Positions 46,866 to 56,920 of a DNA stretch of 64,000 nt are shown piece by piece. The stretch comes from Hansschlegelia quercus (lineage in GTDB: Bacteria > Pseudomonadota > Alphaproteobacteria > Rhizobiales > Methylopilaceae), in NCBI RefSeq assembly GCF_004310425.1, contig NZ_SIUB01000003.1, positions 434,001 to 498,000 on the forward strand, written 5' to 3'. A model generated the notes under the pieces. The model was not told the origin of the DNA, searched no databases, and saw only the letters and a program-made list of their open reading frames with translations. Position numbers and translations under genes: made by a program. Every line of letters begins with the position of its first letter. The first letter of the stretch is position 1.

Positions 46866-47800
46866 GACCTTCGCCGACGAGCGCGCGCTCCCACGTCGCC
46901 GCCTTTCTGGAGATGGCGAGCGCAGAGCGCGGCGCGGCGAAGAACACGCTCGACGCTTACGCCCGCGACCTCGAGGATTACGTCGCCTTCCTGAAAGCGC
47001 GCGGGACCAATCCGGCCGGCGCCGGTCCCGACGACGTGCGCGCTCATATGGCCGACCTCGCGGAGCGTGGCTTCAAGCCCTCCTCAGCCGCCCGAAAGCT
47101 CTCGGCGGTGCGTCAGCTTCACAAATTCCTCTACGCCGACGGCTACCGTACCGAGGACCCGACTTCGGCGCTCGACGGCCCGAAGCGGGGGCGGCCGCTG
47201 CCGAAGTCGCTGGCCGTGTCAGACCTCGAACGGCTGATCGCCGCCGCGGGCGATCCCGGCCCCGAGCCGACGCCGATGGCGCGGATGCGCGCCGCGCGTC
47301 TCGCCTGCCTGCTGGAACTCGCCTACGGCGCAGGCCTTCGCGTCTCCGAACTCGTCGGCCTGCCGCGCTCGGCTGCGCGCGCCGGCGCGTCGGCCGTCGC
47401 GGTCAAGGGCAAGGGCGACCGGGAACGCCTCGTTCCGCTGACCCCGCTCGCGAAGCAGGCGATGACCGACTACCTCGCGGCGTTGAAAGACTGCGGACGC
47501 GAGGCGGAGGGGCCGTGGCTGTTCCCCGCGCCCAGCGAGAGCGGCCATCTGGCCCGCCAGGTTTTTGCGCGCGAACTGAAGAGCGCTGCCGCAAGAGCGG
47601 GCCTGTCGCCCGCCAAGGTCAGCCCGCACGTACTGCGCCACGCCTTCGCCAGCCACCTCGTCCAGAACGGCGCGGACCTGCGCGCCGTCCAGCAGATGCT
47701 CGGCCACGCCGACATCGCGACCACGCAGATCTACACGCATGTGCTGGATGAGCGCGCGCGAGCGATGGTCCGCGACCTGCATCCCTTGGGCGATGGCTGA
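46862..47800 (+). CDS. xerD: site-specific tyrosine recombinase XerD
   Basis: Resolves chromosome dimers at dif with XerC. The 312-residue protein has the N-terminal SAM-like domain (SHVAAFLEMASAERGAAKNTLDAYARDLEDYVAFL) and the C-terminal catalytic domain. Active-site residues are visible: Arg in GAGLRVSELVGL, Lys in VKGKGDRERLVPL, His and Arg in SPHVLRHAFASHLVQ, His in QQMLGHADIATTQIYTH and the nucleophilic Tyr in the same segment. Starts with GTG at 46862. Its place next to aroK-aroB and accA is chromosomal, so it is a housekeeping Xer protein, not an integrase of a mobile element. Confidence 0.94.
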   Translation: MRPSPTSARSHVAAFLEMASAERGAAKNTLDAYARDLEDYVAFLKARGTNPAGAGPDDVRAHMADLAERGFKPSSAARKLSAVRQLHKFLYADGYRTEDPTSALDGPKRGRPLPKSLAVSDLERLIAAAGDPGPEPTPMARMRAARLACLLELAYGAGLRVSELVGLPRSAARAGASAVAVKGKGDRERLVPLTPLAKQAMTDYLAALKDCGREAEGPWLFPAPSESGHLARQVFARELKSAAARAGLSPAKVSPHVLRHAFASHLVQNGADLRAVQQMLGHADIATTQIYTHVLDERARAMVRDLHPLGDG

Positions 47801-47918
47801 TACGACAGGTCGTCGGGCGCGTCGCGTGTTGACTTTCGTCGCGCCCCCGACCAACTGTGCGCGCGCTTCGCAGGACCACCGCCACCGTCCCGGCGTCGAC
47901 GGCGCGGAGCTCGTTTTC

Positions 47919-48872
47919 ATGAAAAGCTATCTCGATTTCGAAAAGCCCGTCGCCGAGCTTCAGGCGAAGATCGCCGAGCTCCGCACGCTCGGGGAGAACG
48001 GCGACGGCGTCGCGATCGACGAGGACGTCCGGCGCCTGGAGGCGAAGTCCGACGCCGCGCTGAAGGAGCTCTATGCTGCGCTCACCCCGTGGCAGAAGAC
48101 GCTTGTCGCGCGCCACCCGAACCGGCCGCACTTCGTCGACTTCGTGAAGGGGCTGATCGAGGACTTCACGCCGCTCGCCGGCGACCGGCTGTTCGCCGAG
48201 GACGAGGCGATCATCGGCGGCCTGGGCCGCTTCCGCGGCGAGCCGGTGATGGTGATCGGCCAAGAGAAGGGCGCCGACACCGAAAGCCGCCTCAAGCACA
48301 ATTTCGGCATGGCGCGGCCCGAGGGCTACCGCAAGGCGATCCGCCTGATGGAGACCGCTGACCGCTTCGGCCTGCCCGTCATCGCGCTGGTCGACACGGC
48401 GGGCGCCTTTCCCGGCATCGACGCCGAGCAGCGCGGCCAGGCCGAGGCGATTGCGCGCTCGACCGAGGCCTGCCTCAACCTCACCGTCCCGAACGTCGCG
48501 GTGGTGATCGGCGAGGGCGGCTCCGGCGGCGCGATCGCGATCGCGACGGCGAACGCGGTGCTGATGCTGGAGCACGCGATCTACAGCGTGATCTCGCCGG
48601 AAGGCGCGGCCTCCATCCTGTGGCGCGACGCCGCCAAGGCGCAGGACGCGGCGACCGCGATGAAGATCACCTCGTCCGACCTCCTTCGGCTCGGCGTGGT
48701 GGACGACGTGGTGCCGGAGCCGCTCGGCGGCGCCCATCGCGCGCCGGACGTGGCGATCGCCGCGACGGGCGACGCCATCTCGGCCGCGCTGGCGAGGCTC
48801 ATGGCGCTTTCGCCGGAGGAGGTCCGGGCGGAACGGCGCGCGAAGTTCCTGGCGATCGGCCGCGGCCTCTAG
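47919..48872 (+). CDS. accA: acetyl-CoA carboxylase carboxyltransferase subunit alpha
   Basis: Transfers the carboxyl group from biotin to acetyl-CoA, forming malonyl-CoA for fatty acid synthesis. The 317-residue protein has FEKPVAELQAKIAELR at the N-terminus, RPHFVDFVKGLIEDFTPLAGDRLF, the carboxyltransferase core ALVDTAGAFPGIDAEQRGQAEAIARS and the oxyanion-hole IGEGGSGGAIAIA. The ATG at 47919 matches family starts. It is 118 bases downstream of xerD on the same strand. Confidence 0.96.
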   Translation: MKSYLDFEKPVAELQAKIAELRTLGENGDGVAIDEDVRRLEAKSDAALKELYAALTPWQKTLVARHPNRPHFVDFVKGLIEDFTPLAGDRLFAEDEAIIGGLGRFRGEPVMVIGQEKGADTESRLKHNFGMARPEGYRKAIRLMETADRFGLPVIALVDTAGAFPGIDAEQRGQAEAIARSTEACLNLTVPNVAVVIGEGGSGGAIAIATANAVLMLEHAIYSVISPEGAASILWRDAAKAQDAATAMKITSSDLLRLGVVDDVVPEPLGGAHRAPDVAIAATGDAISAALARLMALSPEEVRAERRAKFLAIGRGL

Positions 48873-48984
48873 ACGCGGTCCCCGGCTGGTAAGGACTTCC
48901 TCTTATTGCAGTAACCTTTGCGTAAGAGTATCGTCATTAGCTGTCGCTAACTTACCGTTCATAACGTGTTTCGGGGGAGCCTCC

Positions 48985-50538
48985 ATGTTCGCTGCGCGCG
49001 CCGCGCTCGCCATGGTCGGACTGGTCGCAGCGCTTGCGCTCGCCGGCTGCAAGAGCGAGCAGGCGACCGTCGCCTCACGCCCGACGCCGCAGCTGTCCGC
49101 GGCCACCGTCTCGCTGATGACCGAGAAGGGGATGTCGCGGCAGGACCCGATCCTGCTGCGCATCTACAAGGAAGAGTCGAAGGCCGAGGTCTGGAAGAAG
49201 CGCAAGGCCGACGGACGCTACGCGCTGCTCAAGTCCTACGACATCTGCCGTTTTTCGGGGAAGCTAGGGCCGAAGAAGAAGGAGGGCGACAAGCAGGCGC
49301 CGGAGGGCTTCTATTCGGTCAGCCCGGCGCAGATGAACCCGCGCTCGAACTACTTCCTCTCTTTCAACATCGGCTATCCCAACGCCTATGACCGCGCGCT
49401 CGGCCGCAGCGGCCAGCACGTGATGATGCATGGCGACTGCCTGTCTGCCGGCTGCTACGCCATGACCGACGAGCAGATCGGCGAGATTTACGCGCTGGCG
49501 CAGAACGCCTTCGCGGGCGGGCAGAAGGCGTTCCAGGTGCAGGCGCTGCCGTTCCGCATGACCGCGCAGAACATGGCGCGCCGCCGGAACAACGAGAACA
49601 TTGCCTTCTGGAAGAACCTCAAGCAGGGCTCGGACCATTTCGAGGTCACCAAGCTCGAGCCGAAGGTGGATTCCTGCGGCAAGAAATACGTGTTCGACGG
49701 GATGCCCGGCCCGCTCTCGACTTTCGAGCCCACGGCAGCCTGCCCGAGCTATCAGGTCGAGCCGCAGATCGCTAAGGCGGTCGCGGCGAAGCAGCGCGCC
49801 GACGACATTCTGATCGCGCAGCTCTCCAAGAAGGAGCAGCCCGCGCCGGAATACGTCGCGCAGGATGGCCGTATGCGCCGCAAGCTCGACGAGCCGATTG
49901 TGATGCTGGCCGCCATTTCGCCAATTCCCGGGCAGCCGGGTCCTGCCGCCTCGGCGTCCGCCGACGCGACTCCGGAAGCCGCCACCGGCTCGACGACGGC
50001 GCGTCCGGTCGTGCGCCAGAGCGTCGCTATGGCGAGCGTTGCGCCCGTGGCGCTGACAGCGCCTGTGACTGCGACTGAGGGACAGCCGACGACCAAGGTC
50101 GAAGGCGGCTTCTTCGCCCAGATGTTCGCGAGCGAGAAGCCCGCGCCTGCGCCGGTCGAGGGGCCGGTCGCCGTCGTCGCGGCTGCGAAGCCGGCCCCGG
50201 TTCTGGTCGCAAAGTCTGCGGCGGCCCGTAAGCCCGGCGACGCTCCGCGCGAAATCGCGATCGATCAGGCGCCGGTGATGGCCTCTTCCGTCGGTCCTGC
50301 GCCTGCCGCCAAGCCTTCGGGTGTGGGCGGCTGGCTGAAGGGCGTGTTCGGCGGAGCGCCCGAACCCGCGGCGGAGGCGGCTCAGCCGCCGGCGGTCATC
50401 CCGGCCTCCGCGCCACCATCGCCTCCCGCCGAGCCCATGAAGAAGCGCTCGGCGGACGCTCAGCCGAAGAAGCCCAACGCGCGCGTGGCCTCGACATTCC
50501 TGTCATATCAGGGCAGCGAAGCGTCGATCCGGCCCTGA
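48985..50538 (+). CDS. lipoprotein L,D-transpeptidase (YkuD/YafK type) with long Ala/Pro-rich tail
   Basis: A 517-residue protein with a lipoprotein signal (LALAGC, lipidated Cys at residue 22). The YkuD domain spans about residues 53-190; catalytic motif HGDCLSAGCYAM places His149 and Cys157 in the active site. The family member YafK (DpaA) in E. coli cuts Braun lipoprotein from peptidoglycan, so this may be a hydrolase or a transpeptidase. Residues about 310-517 form a long low-complexity Ala/Pro/Val tail with a GVGGWLKGVFGG insert, which is not part of the catalytic fold. Probably attached to the outer membrane facing the wall. Confidence 0.88.
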   Translation: MFAARAALAMVGLVAALALAGCKSEQATVASRPTPQLSAATVSLMTEKGMSRQDPILLRIYKEESKAEVWKKRKADGRYALLKSYDICRFSGKLGPKKKEGDKQAPEGFYSVSPAQMNPRSNYFLSFNIGYPNAYDRALGRSGQHVMMHGDCLSAGCYAMTDEQIGEIYALAQNAFAGGQKAFQVQALPFRMTAQNMARRRNNENIAFWKNLKQGSDHFEVTKLEPKVDSCGKKYVFDGMPGPLSTFEPTAACPSYQVEPQIAKAVAAKQRADDILIAQLSKKEQPAPEYVAQDGRMRRKLDEPIVMLAAISPIPGQPGPAASASADATPEAATGSTTARPVVRQSVAMASVAPVALTAPVTATEGQPTTKVEGGFFAQMFASEKPAPAPVEGPVAVVAAAKPAPVLVAKSAAARKPGDAPREIAIDQAPVMASSVGPAPAAKPSGVGGWLKGVFGGAPEPAAEAAQPPAVIPASAPPSPPAEPMKKRSADAQPKKPNARVASTFLSYQGSEASIRP

Positions 50539-51041
50539 AGCGAAGGCGTCAGGGTCCGGCTTGACCGGACCATCCACGTCCGGCCCTGAACTCCACGCCC
50601 GAGATAGATCTTCTGATCAGGTCGGGGAGATGACGGCAAGTCGTAGCCGCTAGCACGTTCTGTTCTGAGCCGCCCCCGCCCTTACCCTCTCCTGAAGGAG
50701 GAGAGGGGGTGGAGATATCGCGTTCTATGATCTCAAAGAAGCGGCGGCGCCTCTTCCTTCTCCCGCCCGCGGGAGACGGTGGCCGCCGCAAGCGGCCGAA
50801 TGAGATTTGTCTCAAGCACGGCGCTTGGCGTCGCGACGCCCCGTCATCTCTAGCGGAATGCCGGATCCCGCGACGTTTAGGGCCGACGGTCGTCCGTGTC
50901 GTTCTTCCTTGAAATGCAGCGGCAATCGAGCCGGGACGACCGAAGAGGTGAGCGGGCGTCTGAGATCGCGCCGACCGACGCGATCGAGTACCCACGAGTC
51001 TTATCGGCCGAAGGGCCGCAGCCCCTCAGCGCCGTCTCAGC
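50539..51041. other. 503-base intergenic region with several palindromes, no gene
   Basis: The gap lies between the L,D-transpeptidase gene and the convergent secA. It holds a palindrome with GGTCCGG and CCGGACC arms (about 50555-50572), an element with CCCTCTCC and GGAGAGGG arms at 50689-50709, and CGGCC-GAAG-GGCCG near 51008-51022, close to the secA stop. A 148-codon minus-strand frame covers part of it but is Arg/Ser/Pro-rich and has no family-like features. I see no terminator with a clear T-tract and nothing like a structured RNA gene. Confidence 0.55.
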
Positions 51042-53762
51042 TCACGCGAACTTGCCGTGGCAGTGCTTGAACTTCTTGCCTGATCCGCAGGGGCAGGCCG
51101 CGTTGCGCGGGGTGTTGTCCCATGTCGTCGGATCGTTCGGGTCGACGCCGACCGCGGCGAGCGCCGCATCGGCGGCGATGGCGGCCGGAGCCGCTCCGGC
51201 GAAGGCGAACTCGTTCTCGCCGGTGTTCGGATCGATATGAGAGGCCTGCATTTCCGGCAGACCCTCGTCCGCCAAGGGCGGCGGGGACTGGACGAGCTCG
51301 ACCCGCATCAACTGCGCCGTCACCGTCTCGCGAAGGCGTCCCAGCATCGCCTGGAACAGCTCGAAGGCTTCCGACTTGTACTCGTTAAGCGGGTCGCGCT
51401 GCGCGTAGCCGCGCAGGCCGACGACTTGCCGCAGATGGTCTAGCGTCGCGAGATGCTCGCGCCACAGATGGTCCAGGGTCTGCAGCAGCACCGCCTTCTC
51501 GATCTGCGTCGTGACCTCCGGCCCGAAGCGCTCGGCGCGCTCGGCGGCGGCGTCGTCCGCGGCCTTGATCAAGCGGGCGCGGATTTCCTCGTCGGCGATG
51601 CCCTCTTCCGCCGCCCACTGGACGATCGGCAGGTCGAGGTTCAGCAGCTCGCGGACTTCCTCTTCGAGGCCTGCGGAATCCCACTGCTCGGGGTAGGCGT
51701 TCTCGGGGATGTGCTTGGAGACGATATCCTCGACTACGTCGTGACGCATCTCGGCGATCGGCGCGGAGATCGATTCCGCGGATAGGAATTCGAGCCGCTG
51801 CTCGAACACCGCTTTCCGCTGGTCGTTCATGACGTTGTCGTATTTCAGAAGGTTCTTGCGGATGTCGAAGTTACGGGCCTCGACCTTCTTCTGGGCCTTC
51901 TCGAGCGCCTTGTTCACCCAGGGGTGGATGATGGCCTCGCCTTCCTTGATGCCGAGCTTCTGCAGCATGCCGTCAATGCGGGCGGAGCCGAAGATGCGCA
52001 TCAAGTCGTCCTGCAGCGACAGGAAGAAGTGGCTGCGGCCGGGGTCGCCCTGACGGCCGGAGCGGCCGCGGAGCTGGTTGTCGATGCGGCGGCTCTCGTG
52101 CCGCTCGGTGCCGACGACGAACAGGCCGCCGGCGTTCTTGGCGACGTCCTTCTTCTCGGCGATCTCGGCCTTGATAGCGGCAATGCGGGCATCGCGCTCC
52201 GGACCGTCCTCGACCTCGCCGAGCTCCCGCTCGATGCGCATCTCGAGATTGCCGCCGAGCTGGATGTCGGTGCCGCGTCCGGCCATGTTGGTCGCGATCG
52301 TCACCGCGCCCGGCACCCCGGCGTCGGCGACGATATGCGCCTCCTGCTCGTGGTAGCGCGCGTTCAGCACCTGATGCGGGATCTTGGCGCGGTTCAGCGC
52401 TTCGGAGAGCTGCTCGGACTTCTCGATCGACGTGGTGCCGACGAGGATCGGCTGCCGACGCTCACGGCAGTCTCGGATCAGCTCGATGATCGCCTTTTCC
52501 TTCTCGGCGTTGGTCCGGTAGACCTCATCGTGGTCGTCAAGCCGCGCGACCGGCAGATTGGTCGGCATCTCCACGACCTCGAGGCCGTAGATGTCGAGCA
52601 GCTCGTCGGCCTCGGTCAGCGCCGTGCCAGTCATCCCGGAGAGCTTGTAGTACATGCGGAAATAGTTCTGGAACGTGATCGAGGCCAGCGTCTGGTTCTC
52701 GGGCTGGATCTTCACGCGCTCCTTCGCCTCGAGCGCCTGGTGCAAGCCTTCCGAATAGCGCCGGCCCGGCATCATGCGGCCGGTGAACTCGTCGATGATC
52801 ACGACCTCGTCACCGCGGACGATGTAATCCTTATCCTTGGCGAACAGCTTGTGGGCGCGCAGCGCCTGGTTGACGTGGTGGACGACGGTGACGTTCTCGA
52901 CGTCGTAGAGATTGTCGCCCTTCAGCATGCCCGCGGCCTCGAGCAGGCGCTCGATATGCTCGTTGCCGGCCTCGGTCAGTGTCGCGGTGCGCTGCTTCTC
53001 GTCGACCTCGTAATCCTCGTCGATCAGCTGCGGGATGATGGCGTCGACCGCGACATAGAGGTCCGAGCGGTCCTCCATCGGGCCGGAGATGATGAGCGGC
53101 GTGCGCGCCTCGTCGACCAGGATCGAATCTACTTCGTCGATGATCGCGTAGGCGTGGCCGCGCTGGACCATTGCGCGGACGTCGTACTTCATGTTGTCGC
53201 GCAGATAGTCGAAGCCGAGCTCGTTGTTGGTCGCGTAGGTAATGTCGCAGGCATAGGCCTCGCGGCGCTCGTCGTCGTCGAGGCCGTGGACGATCACGCC
53301 GACCGAGAGGCCAAGGAAGCCGTGGACGCGGCCCATCCAGCCGCTGTCGCGCTGGGCGAGATAGTCGTTCACGGTGACGACGTGGACGCCCTTGCTCGAC
53401 AGCGCGTTGAGATAGGCCGCGAGCGTCGAGACCAGCGTTTTGCCCTCGCCGGTCTTCATCTCAGCGATACGGCCCTCGTGCAGCGTCATGCCGCCCATCA
53501 GCTGGACGTCGAAATGGCGCTGGCCGAGCACGCGTTTGGCGGCTTCCCGCACCACGGCGAAGGCGGGCACGAGCAGGTCGTCGAGCGAGGCGCCGGCGGC
53601 GATCTGCTCGCGGAACTCGGAGGTCTTCGCCCTGAGCTCCTCGTCGGTCAGCGCGGAGATTTCGGGCTCCAGCGCGTTGATCGCCTCGACGCGACCGCGC
53701 AGCGCCTTCACGCGGCGCTCGTTGGATGAGCCGAACAGGCGTCGGGCGAGACCGCCGAACAT
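51042..53762 (-). CDS. secA: protein translocase ATPase SecA
   Basis: Motor ATPase that drives preproteins through SecYEG. The 906-residue protein has Walker A in [20 protein letters not shown] (residue about 100), the DEAD-like [19 protein letters not shown] (about 212), nucleotide-binding fold 2 with [10 protein letters not shown] and [13 protein letters not shown], and a C-terminal zinc-binding tail [16 protein letters not shown], which binds SecB. Full length for the family. The ribosome binding site is weak (AAAGGTTG). It is divergent from the parvulin gene at 53996, and the 233-base region between them presumably holds both promoters. Confidence 0.97.
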   Translation of the reverse strand: MFGGLARRLFGSSNERRVKALRGRVEAINALEPEISALTDEELRAKTSEFREQIAAGASLDDLLVPAFAVVREAAKRVLGQRHFDVQLMGGMTLHEGRIAEMKTGEGKTLVSTLAAYLNALSSKGVHVVTVNDYLAQRDSGWMGRVHGFLGLSVGVIVHGLDDDERREAYACDITYATNNELGFDYLRDNMKYDVRAMVQRGHAYAIIDEVDSILVDEARTPLIISGPMEDRSDLYVAVDAIIPQLIDEDYEVDEKQRTATLTEAGNEHIERLLEAAGMLKGDNLYDVENVTVVHHVNQALRAHKLFAKDKDYIVRGDEVVIIDEFTGRMMPGRRYSEGLHQALEAKERVKIQPENQTLASITFQNYFRMYYKLSGMTGTALTEADELLDIYGLEVVEMPTNLPVARLDDHDEVYRTNAEKEKAIIELIRDCRERRQPILVGTTSIEKSEQLSEALNRAKIPHQVLNARYHEQEAHIVADAGVPGAVTIATNMAGRGTDIQLGGNLEMRIERELGEVEDGPERDARIAAIKAEIAEKKDVAKNAGGLFVVGTERHESRRIDNQLRGRSGRQGDPGRSHFFLSLQDDLMRIFGSARIDGMLQKLGIKEGEAIIHPWVNKALEKAQKKVEARNFDIRKNLLKYDNVMNDQRKAVFEQRLEFLSAESISAPIAEMRHDVVEDIVSKHIPENAYPEQWDSAGLEEEVRELLNLDLPIVQWAAEEGIADEEIRARLIKAADDAAAERAERFGPEVTTQIEKAVLLQTLDHLWREHLATLDHLRQVVGLRGYAQRDPLNEYKSEAFELFQAMLGRLRETVTAQLMRVELVQSPPPLADEGLPEMQASHIDPNTGENEFAFAGAAPAAIAADAALAAVGVDPNDPTTWDNTPRNAACPCGSGKKFKHCHGKFA

Positions 53763-53995
53763 GAGGCAACCTTTCGATTAGGACCTGGACCGACCAAGAG
53801 CCGGACGCCGCTGCTCGAGCCCGCCGTTAGACGGTCTCGAGGGGCCGCGTCTACCTAGAAATTCGTTCTTTTCCGAGGCGCTTCTTACGCGGCATAGGCC
53901 AAGGACCGAGATAAGAGGGGGCCGGAGGCTTGTCAATCCAAGGCCTTTCCCACATCTTCCCGCGCCAATCGGGGGCGCGTAGACGCTCAAAACGG

Positions 53996-54961
53996 ATGGT
54001 CTTCATGACATTCTCCCGCCTTGCGAGCCGGCAGCGCGCCGCGCTCGGCGCGACGCTCGCCCTCCTGCTCGCAGCGGGCGCTCCAGCCATGGCGCAGACA
54101 CCGCCGCCGGCGGACACTCCCGCCGCCGCCGCGCCCAAGGCGGCGCCGCTTGATCCCTCGACGGTGCTCGCCACCATCGACGGGCAGCCGGTGACTGCAG
54201 GCGACGTCGCGGTCGCGACCGAGGATCTTGAGCAGTCGATGGCCTCGATGACCGAGGACCAGCGCAAGGATTACGCGCTGAACTACCTGATCGACCTGAA
54301 GCTCGCGGCGCGCTCGGCCGAGAAGGCCAAGCTCGGCGACAGCGACGAGTTCAGGAAGCGGCTCGATTACCTCAAGGACCGCGCTCTGATGGAGGAGCTT
54401 CTCCAGAAGGAGGCGAAGGCCGCCGTCACCGACGAGCGCATGCGCAAGCTCTACGAGGACACCGCCAAGAACATGAAGCCCGAGGAGGAGGTGCATGCGC
54501 GCCACATCCTCGTGAAGACCGAGGACGAGGCCAAGAAGGTCGAGGAGCGGCTCGCCAAGGGCGAGGACTTCGCCAAGGTCGCGAACGACGTCTCGATTGA
54601 TCCAGGCTCGGCGAAGCGCGGCGGCGATCTCGGTTTCTTCGGCCGCGGCCAGATGGTGCCGGCCTTCGAAGAGGTCGCGTTCAAGCTCGAGCCGAACAAG
54701 GTCTCTGACCCCGTGAAAACGCAGTTCGGCTACCACGTGATCAAGATCGACGAGAAGCGCACCCGTCCCGTGCCGCCGTTCGAGCAGGTCCGTCCGCAGA
54801 TCGAGAACTACGTCGTGCGCACCGCGCAGCAGGATCTGGTGCTGAAGCTGCGCAACGACGCCAAGATCGAGCGCACCGACGCCGGTAAGCCCTCCGCTCC
54901 GCCGGTCCCGCTGCCTGGCGTCGAAGCCCCGGCCGCTCCGCAGGCTGACGCGCCGAAGTAA
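53996..54961 (+). CDS. periplasmic peptidyl-prolyl cis-trans isomerase (parvulin/PrsA-like)
   Basis: A folding catalyst for exported proteins. The 321-residue protein has a signal peptide (cleavage after APAMAQ, near residue 34), an N-terminal chaperone segment (ATIDGQPVTAGDVAVATEDLEQ) and one parvulin domain: VHARHILVKTEDEAKKVEERLAKGEDFAKVANDVSIDPGSAKRGGDLGFFGRGQMVPAFEEVAF, then TQFGYHVIKIDEKR. A Pro/Ala-rich C-terminus follows. Starts at 53996 and 54005 are both possible. The divergent secA gene fits a common theme of protein export. Confidence 0.92.
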   Translation: MVFMTFSRLASRQRAALGATLALLLAAGAPAMAQTPPPADTPAAAAPKAAPLDPSTVLATIDGQPVTAGDVAVATEDLEQSMASMTEDQRKDYALNYLIDLKLAARSAEKAKLGDSDEFRKRLDYLKDRALMEELLQKEAKAAVTDERMRKLYEDTAKNMKPEEEVHARHILVKTEDEAKKVEERLAKGEDFAKVANDVSIDPGSAKRGGDLGFFGRGQMVPAFEEVAFKLEPNKVSDPVKTQFGYHVIKIDEKRTRPVPPFEQVRPQIENYVVRTAQQDLVLKLRNDAKIERTDAGKPSAPPVPLPGVEAPAAPQADAPK

Positions 54962-54986
54962 GCTGAACTTCGCCGGAGGCCGCAGG

Positions 54987-55035
54987 GCCTCCTCCACCAT
55001 GCTGCGCATGCTCCCCCTCCTCGTCGCGGAGGAGG
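54987..55035. repeat. GAGG-rich repeat, family C copy 2
   Basis: Inverted copy of 43989-44027 (see that entry), 26 bases past the parvulin stop. The same gap also contains a perfect CCCCGC-TAA-GCGGGG hairpin (about 55067-55081). The 210-base space between the parvulin gene and argJ holds no ORF. Confidence 0.75.
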
Positions 55036-55171
55036 ACTGCGTGCGAAGCGCCGCTCTCGATCCTTCCCCGCTAAGCGGGGGAGGAGACAGCGGCGAAGGC
55101 GCGCCTCGCGCGTTTCCTTCGTCATGCCGAGTCTGTAAGCCTCACGCGCTACGCGCTTCGAGGTAAAGCCC

Positions 55172-56401
55172 ATGTCGACCGCCGTCTCTCCGCTCGCGCC
55201 CAAATCGATCCCCGCGCTGCCGCCGATCGCGGGCGTGCGCATGGCGACCGCAGAGGCCGGCATCCGCTACGCCGGCCGGACCGACGTGCTGCTCGCCGTC
55301 TTCGAGCCAGGAACCGCGGTCGCCGGGGTGTTCACCCGGTCGCGCTGCCCGTCAGCGCCGGTCGAATGGTGCCGGGAGCGGCTCGCCGGAGGCTCGATCC
55401 GCGCGCTTGTCGTCAATTCCGGTAACGCCAACGCTTTTACGGGCGCGACCGGCCGGCAGGCGACCAAGCTGACGGCCGAACTCGCGGCCAGATCCCTCGG
55501 TTGCTCGGAAAGCGAGATCTTCCTTGCCTCCACCGGCGTCATAGGCGAGCCGCTCGACGCCTCGAAATTCGGCCCGGTGATGGATCGGCTCGCCGCCGAT
55601 GGCGAGGAGGGCGCCTGGGAGGCCGCGGCTCGCGCCATCATGACGACCGACACCTTCCCCAAACTCGCCACCCGCACGGCGCGGATCGGCGACGCAACCG
55701 TAACGATCAACGGCATCGCCAAGGGCGCTGGGATGATCGCGCCCGACATGGCGACCATGCTCTCCTTCATCGCGACCGACGCGGCCATCGCGCCGACGGC
55801 GCTGCAGGCGGTGCTGAGCGATGCGGTCGAGCGCTCGTTCAACTGCGTGACGATCGACGGCGACACCTCGACCTCCGACACGCTGCTGGCCTTCGCAACA
55901 GGCAAGGCCGTCAATGAGATCGAGAATGCGTCCGACCCGGCGCTGGACGGCTTCAAGGCCGCGTTCGAGGATCTGCTGATCGAACTCGCTCAGCTCGTCG
56001 CGCGTGACGGCGAGGGCGCGCGCAAATTCGTGACCGTCGAGGTCGAGGGCGCCGAGAGCGACCTGTCTGCCCGCAAGATCGCGCTGTCGATCGCCAACTC
56101 GCCGCTGGTGAAGACCGCGATCGCCGGGGAGGACGCTAACTGGGGCCGGGTCGTGATGGCGGTCGGCAAGGCCGGCGAACCCGCCGACCGCGACCTTCTG
56201 ACGATCCGCTTCGGCGACGTCCGCGTCGCTCATCTCGGCGCGCGCGATCCCGATTACGACGAGGCCGTCGCCTCCGCCTACATGAAGAACGAGGAGATCA
56301 CGGTGGCGGTCGAGCTTGGGCTCGGCACCGGCAAGGCGCGGGTCTGGACCTGCGACCTGACGGAAGGCTACATCGCGATCAACGCCGACTATCGCTCTTG
56401 A
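55172..56401 (+). CDS. argJ: glutamate N-acetyltransferase/amino-acid acetyltransferase
   Basis: Recycles the acetyl group in arginine synthesis by moving it from N-acetylornithine to glutamate, and may also use acetyl-CoA. The 409-residue protein has the autocleavage site [14 protein letters not shown]; cleavage before Thr195 gives the alpha and beta chains, and this Thr is the nucleophile. [16 protein letters not shown] and [14 protein letters not shown] are further family motifs. The ATG has GAGG upstream. It is 55 bases ahead of the MutT-like gene. Confidence 0.96.
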   Translation: MSTAVSPLAPKSIPALPPIAGVRMATAEAGIRYAGRTDVLLAVFEPGTAVAGVFTRSRCPSAPVEWCRERLAGGSIRALVVNSGNANAFTGATGRQATKLTAELAARSLGCSESEIFLASTGVIGEPLDASKFGPVMDRLAADGEEGAWEAAARAIMTTDTFPKLATRTARIGDATVTINGIAKGAGMIAPDMATMLSFIATDAAIAPTALQAVLSDAVERSFNCVTIDGDTSTSDTLLAFATGKAVNEIENASDPALDGFKAAFEDLLIELAQLVARDGEGARKFVTVEVEGAESDLSARKIALSIANSPLVKTAIAGEDANWGRVVMAVGKAGEPADRDLLTIRFGDVRVAHLGARDPDYDEAVASAYMKNEEITVAVELGLGTGKARVWTCDLTEGYIAINADYRS

Positions 56402-56456
56402 GAATCCAGAACCTTCGGCCCCTCCGTCAACGCATCCTTTACGAGCGTCCGGCATA

Positions 56457-56876
56457 ATGACGACTGCGGACGTGAAGCCAAAACTCGTTCTGGTCGTCGC
56501 CTGCGCCCTCGTCGACGTCGACGGCCGCGTGCTCATCGCGCAACGGCCCGAAGGCAAGACGCTGGCGGGGCTCTGGGAGTTTCCCGGCGGCAAGATGGAG
56601 CCGGGCGAACGGCCGGAAGAAACCTTGATCCGGGAACTGGCCGAAGAACTCGGCATCGCGGTCAAGGAGCCATGTCTCGCGCCGCTCACCTTCGCAAGCC
56701 ACGCCTACGAAACCTTCCACCTGTTGATGCCGCTTTACGTGTGCCGGCGGTGGGACGGGATCGTGACCGGCAAGGAAGGTCAGGCGACGCGCTGGGTCCG
56801 CCCGGAACGGCTCCGCGACTTTCCGATGCCGCCGGCCGACGAGCCGCTCATCGCGCACCTCGTCGACCTGCTCTGA
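56457..56876 (+). CDS. mutT: MutT-like Nudix hydrolase (8-oxo-dGTP diphosphatase type)
   Basis: A 139-residue Nudix protein that probably removes oxidised nucleotides. The Nudix box is GGKMEPGERPEETLIRELAEELG (about residues 42-64), with the metal-binding Glu residues present. The N-terminal VVACALVDVDGRVLIAQRPEGKTLAGLWEFPGGK is typical of MutT of the proteobacterial argJ-mutT pair. Its ATG has no strong ribosome binding site, so it may depend on argJ translation. Confidence 0.93.
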   Translation: MTTADVKPKLVLVVACALVDVDGRVLIAQRPEGKTLAGLWEFPGGKMEPGERPEETLIRELAEELGIAVKEPCLAPLTFASHAYETFHLLMPLYVCRRWDGIVTGKEGQATRWVRPERLRDFPMPPADEPLIAHLVDLL

Positions 56877-56920
56877 CGTCAGGCTTCCGGTCGCGTTGAA
56901 CGGGCGGGGGCCGGAAGACG

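Noticed and set aside
46862-47800. Integrase of a mobile element
   Set aside because: Sequence and neighbours (aroK-aroB, accA) fit chromosomal XerD; no attachment site, tRNA or phage gene is adjacent.
50549-50995. 148-codon minus-strand frame between the transpeptidase gene and secA
   Set aside because: Arg/Ser/Pro-rich, covers palindromic repeats, no start context.
51924-53729. 601-codon plus-strand open frame opposite secA
   Set aside because: Antisense shadow of a certain secA gene; no ribosome binding site or motif.
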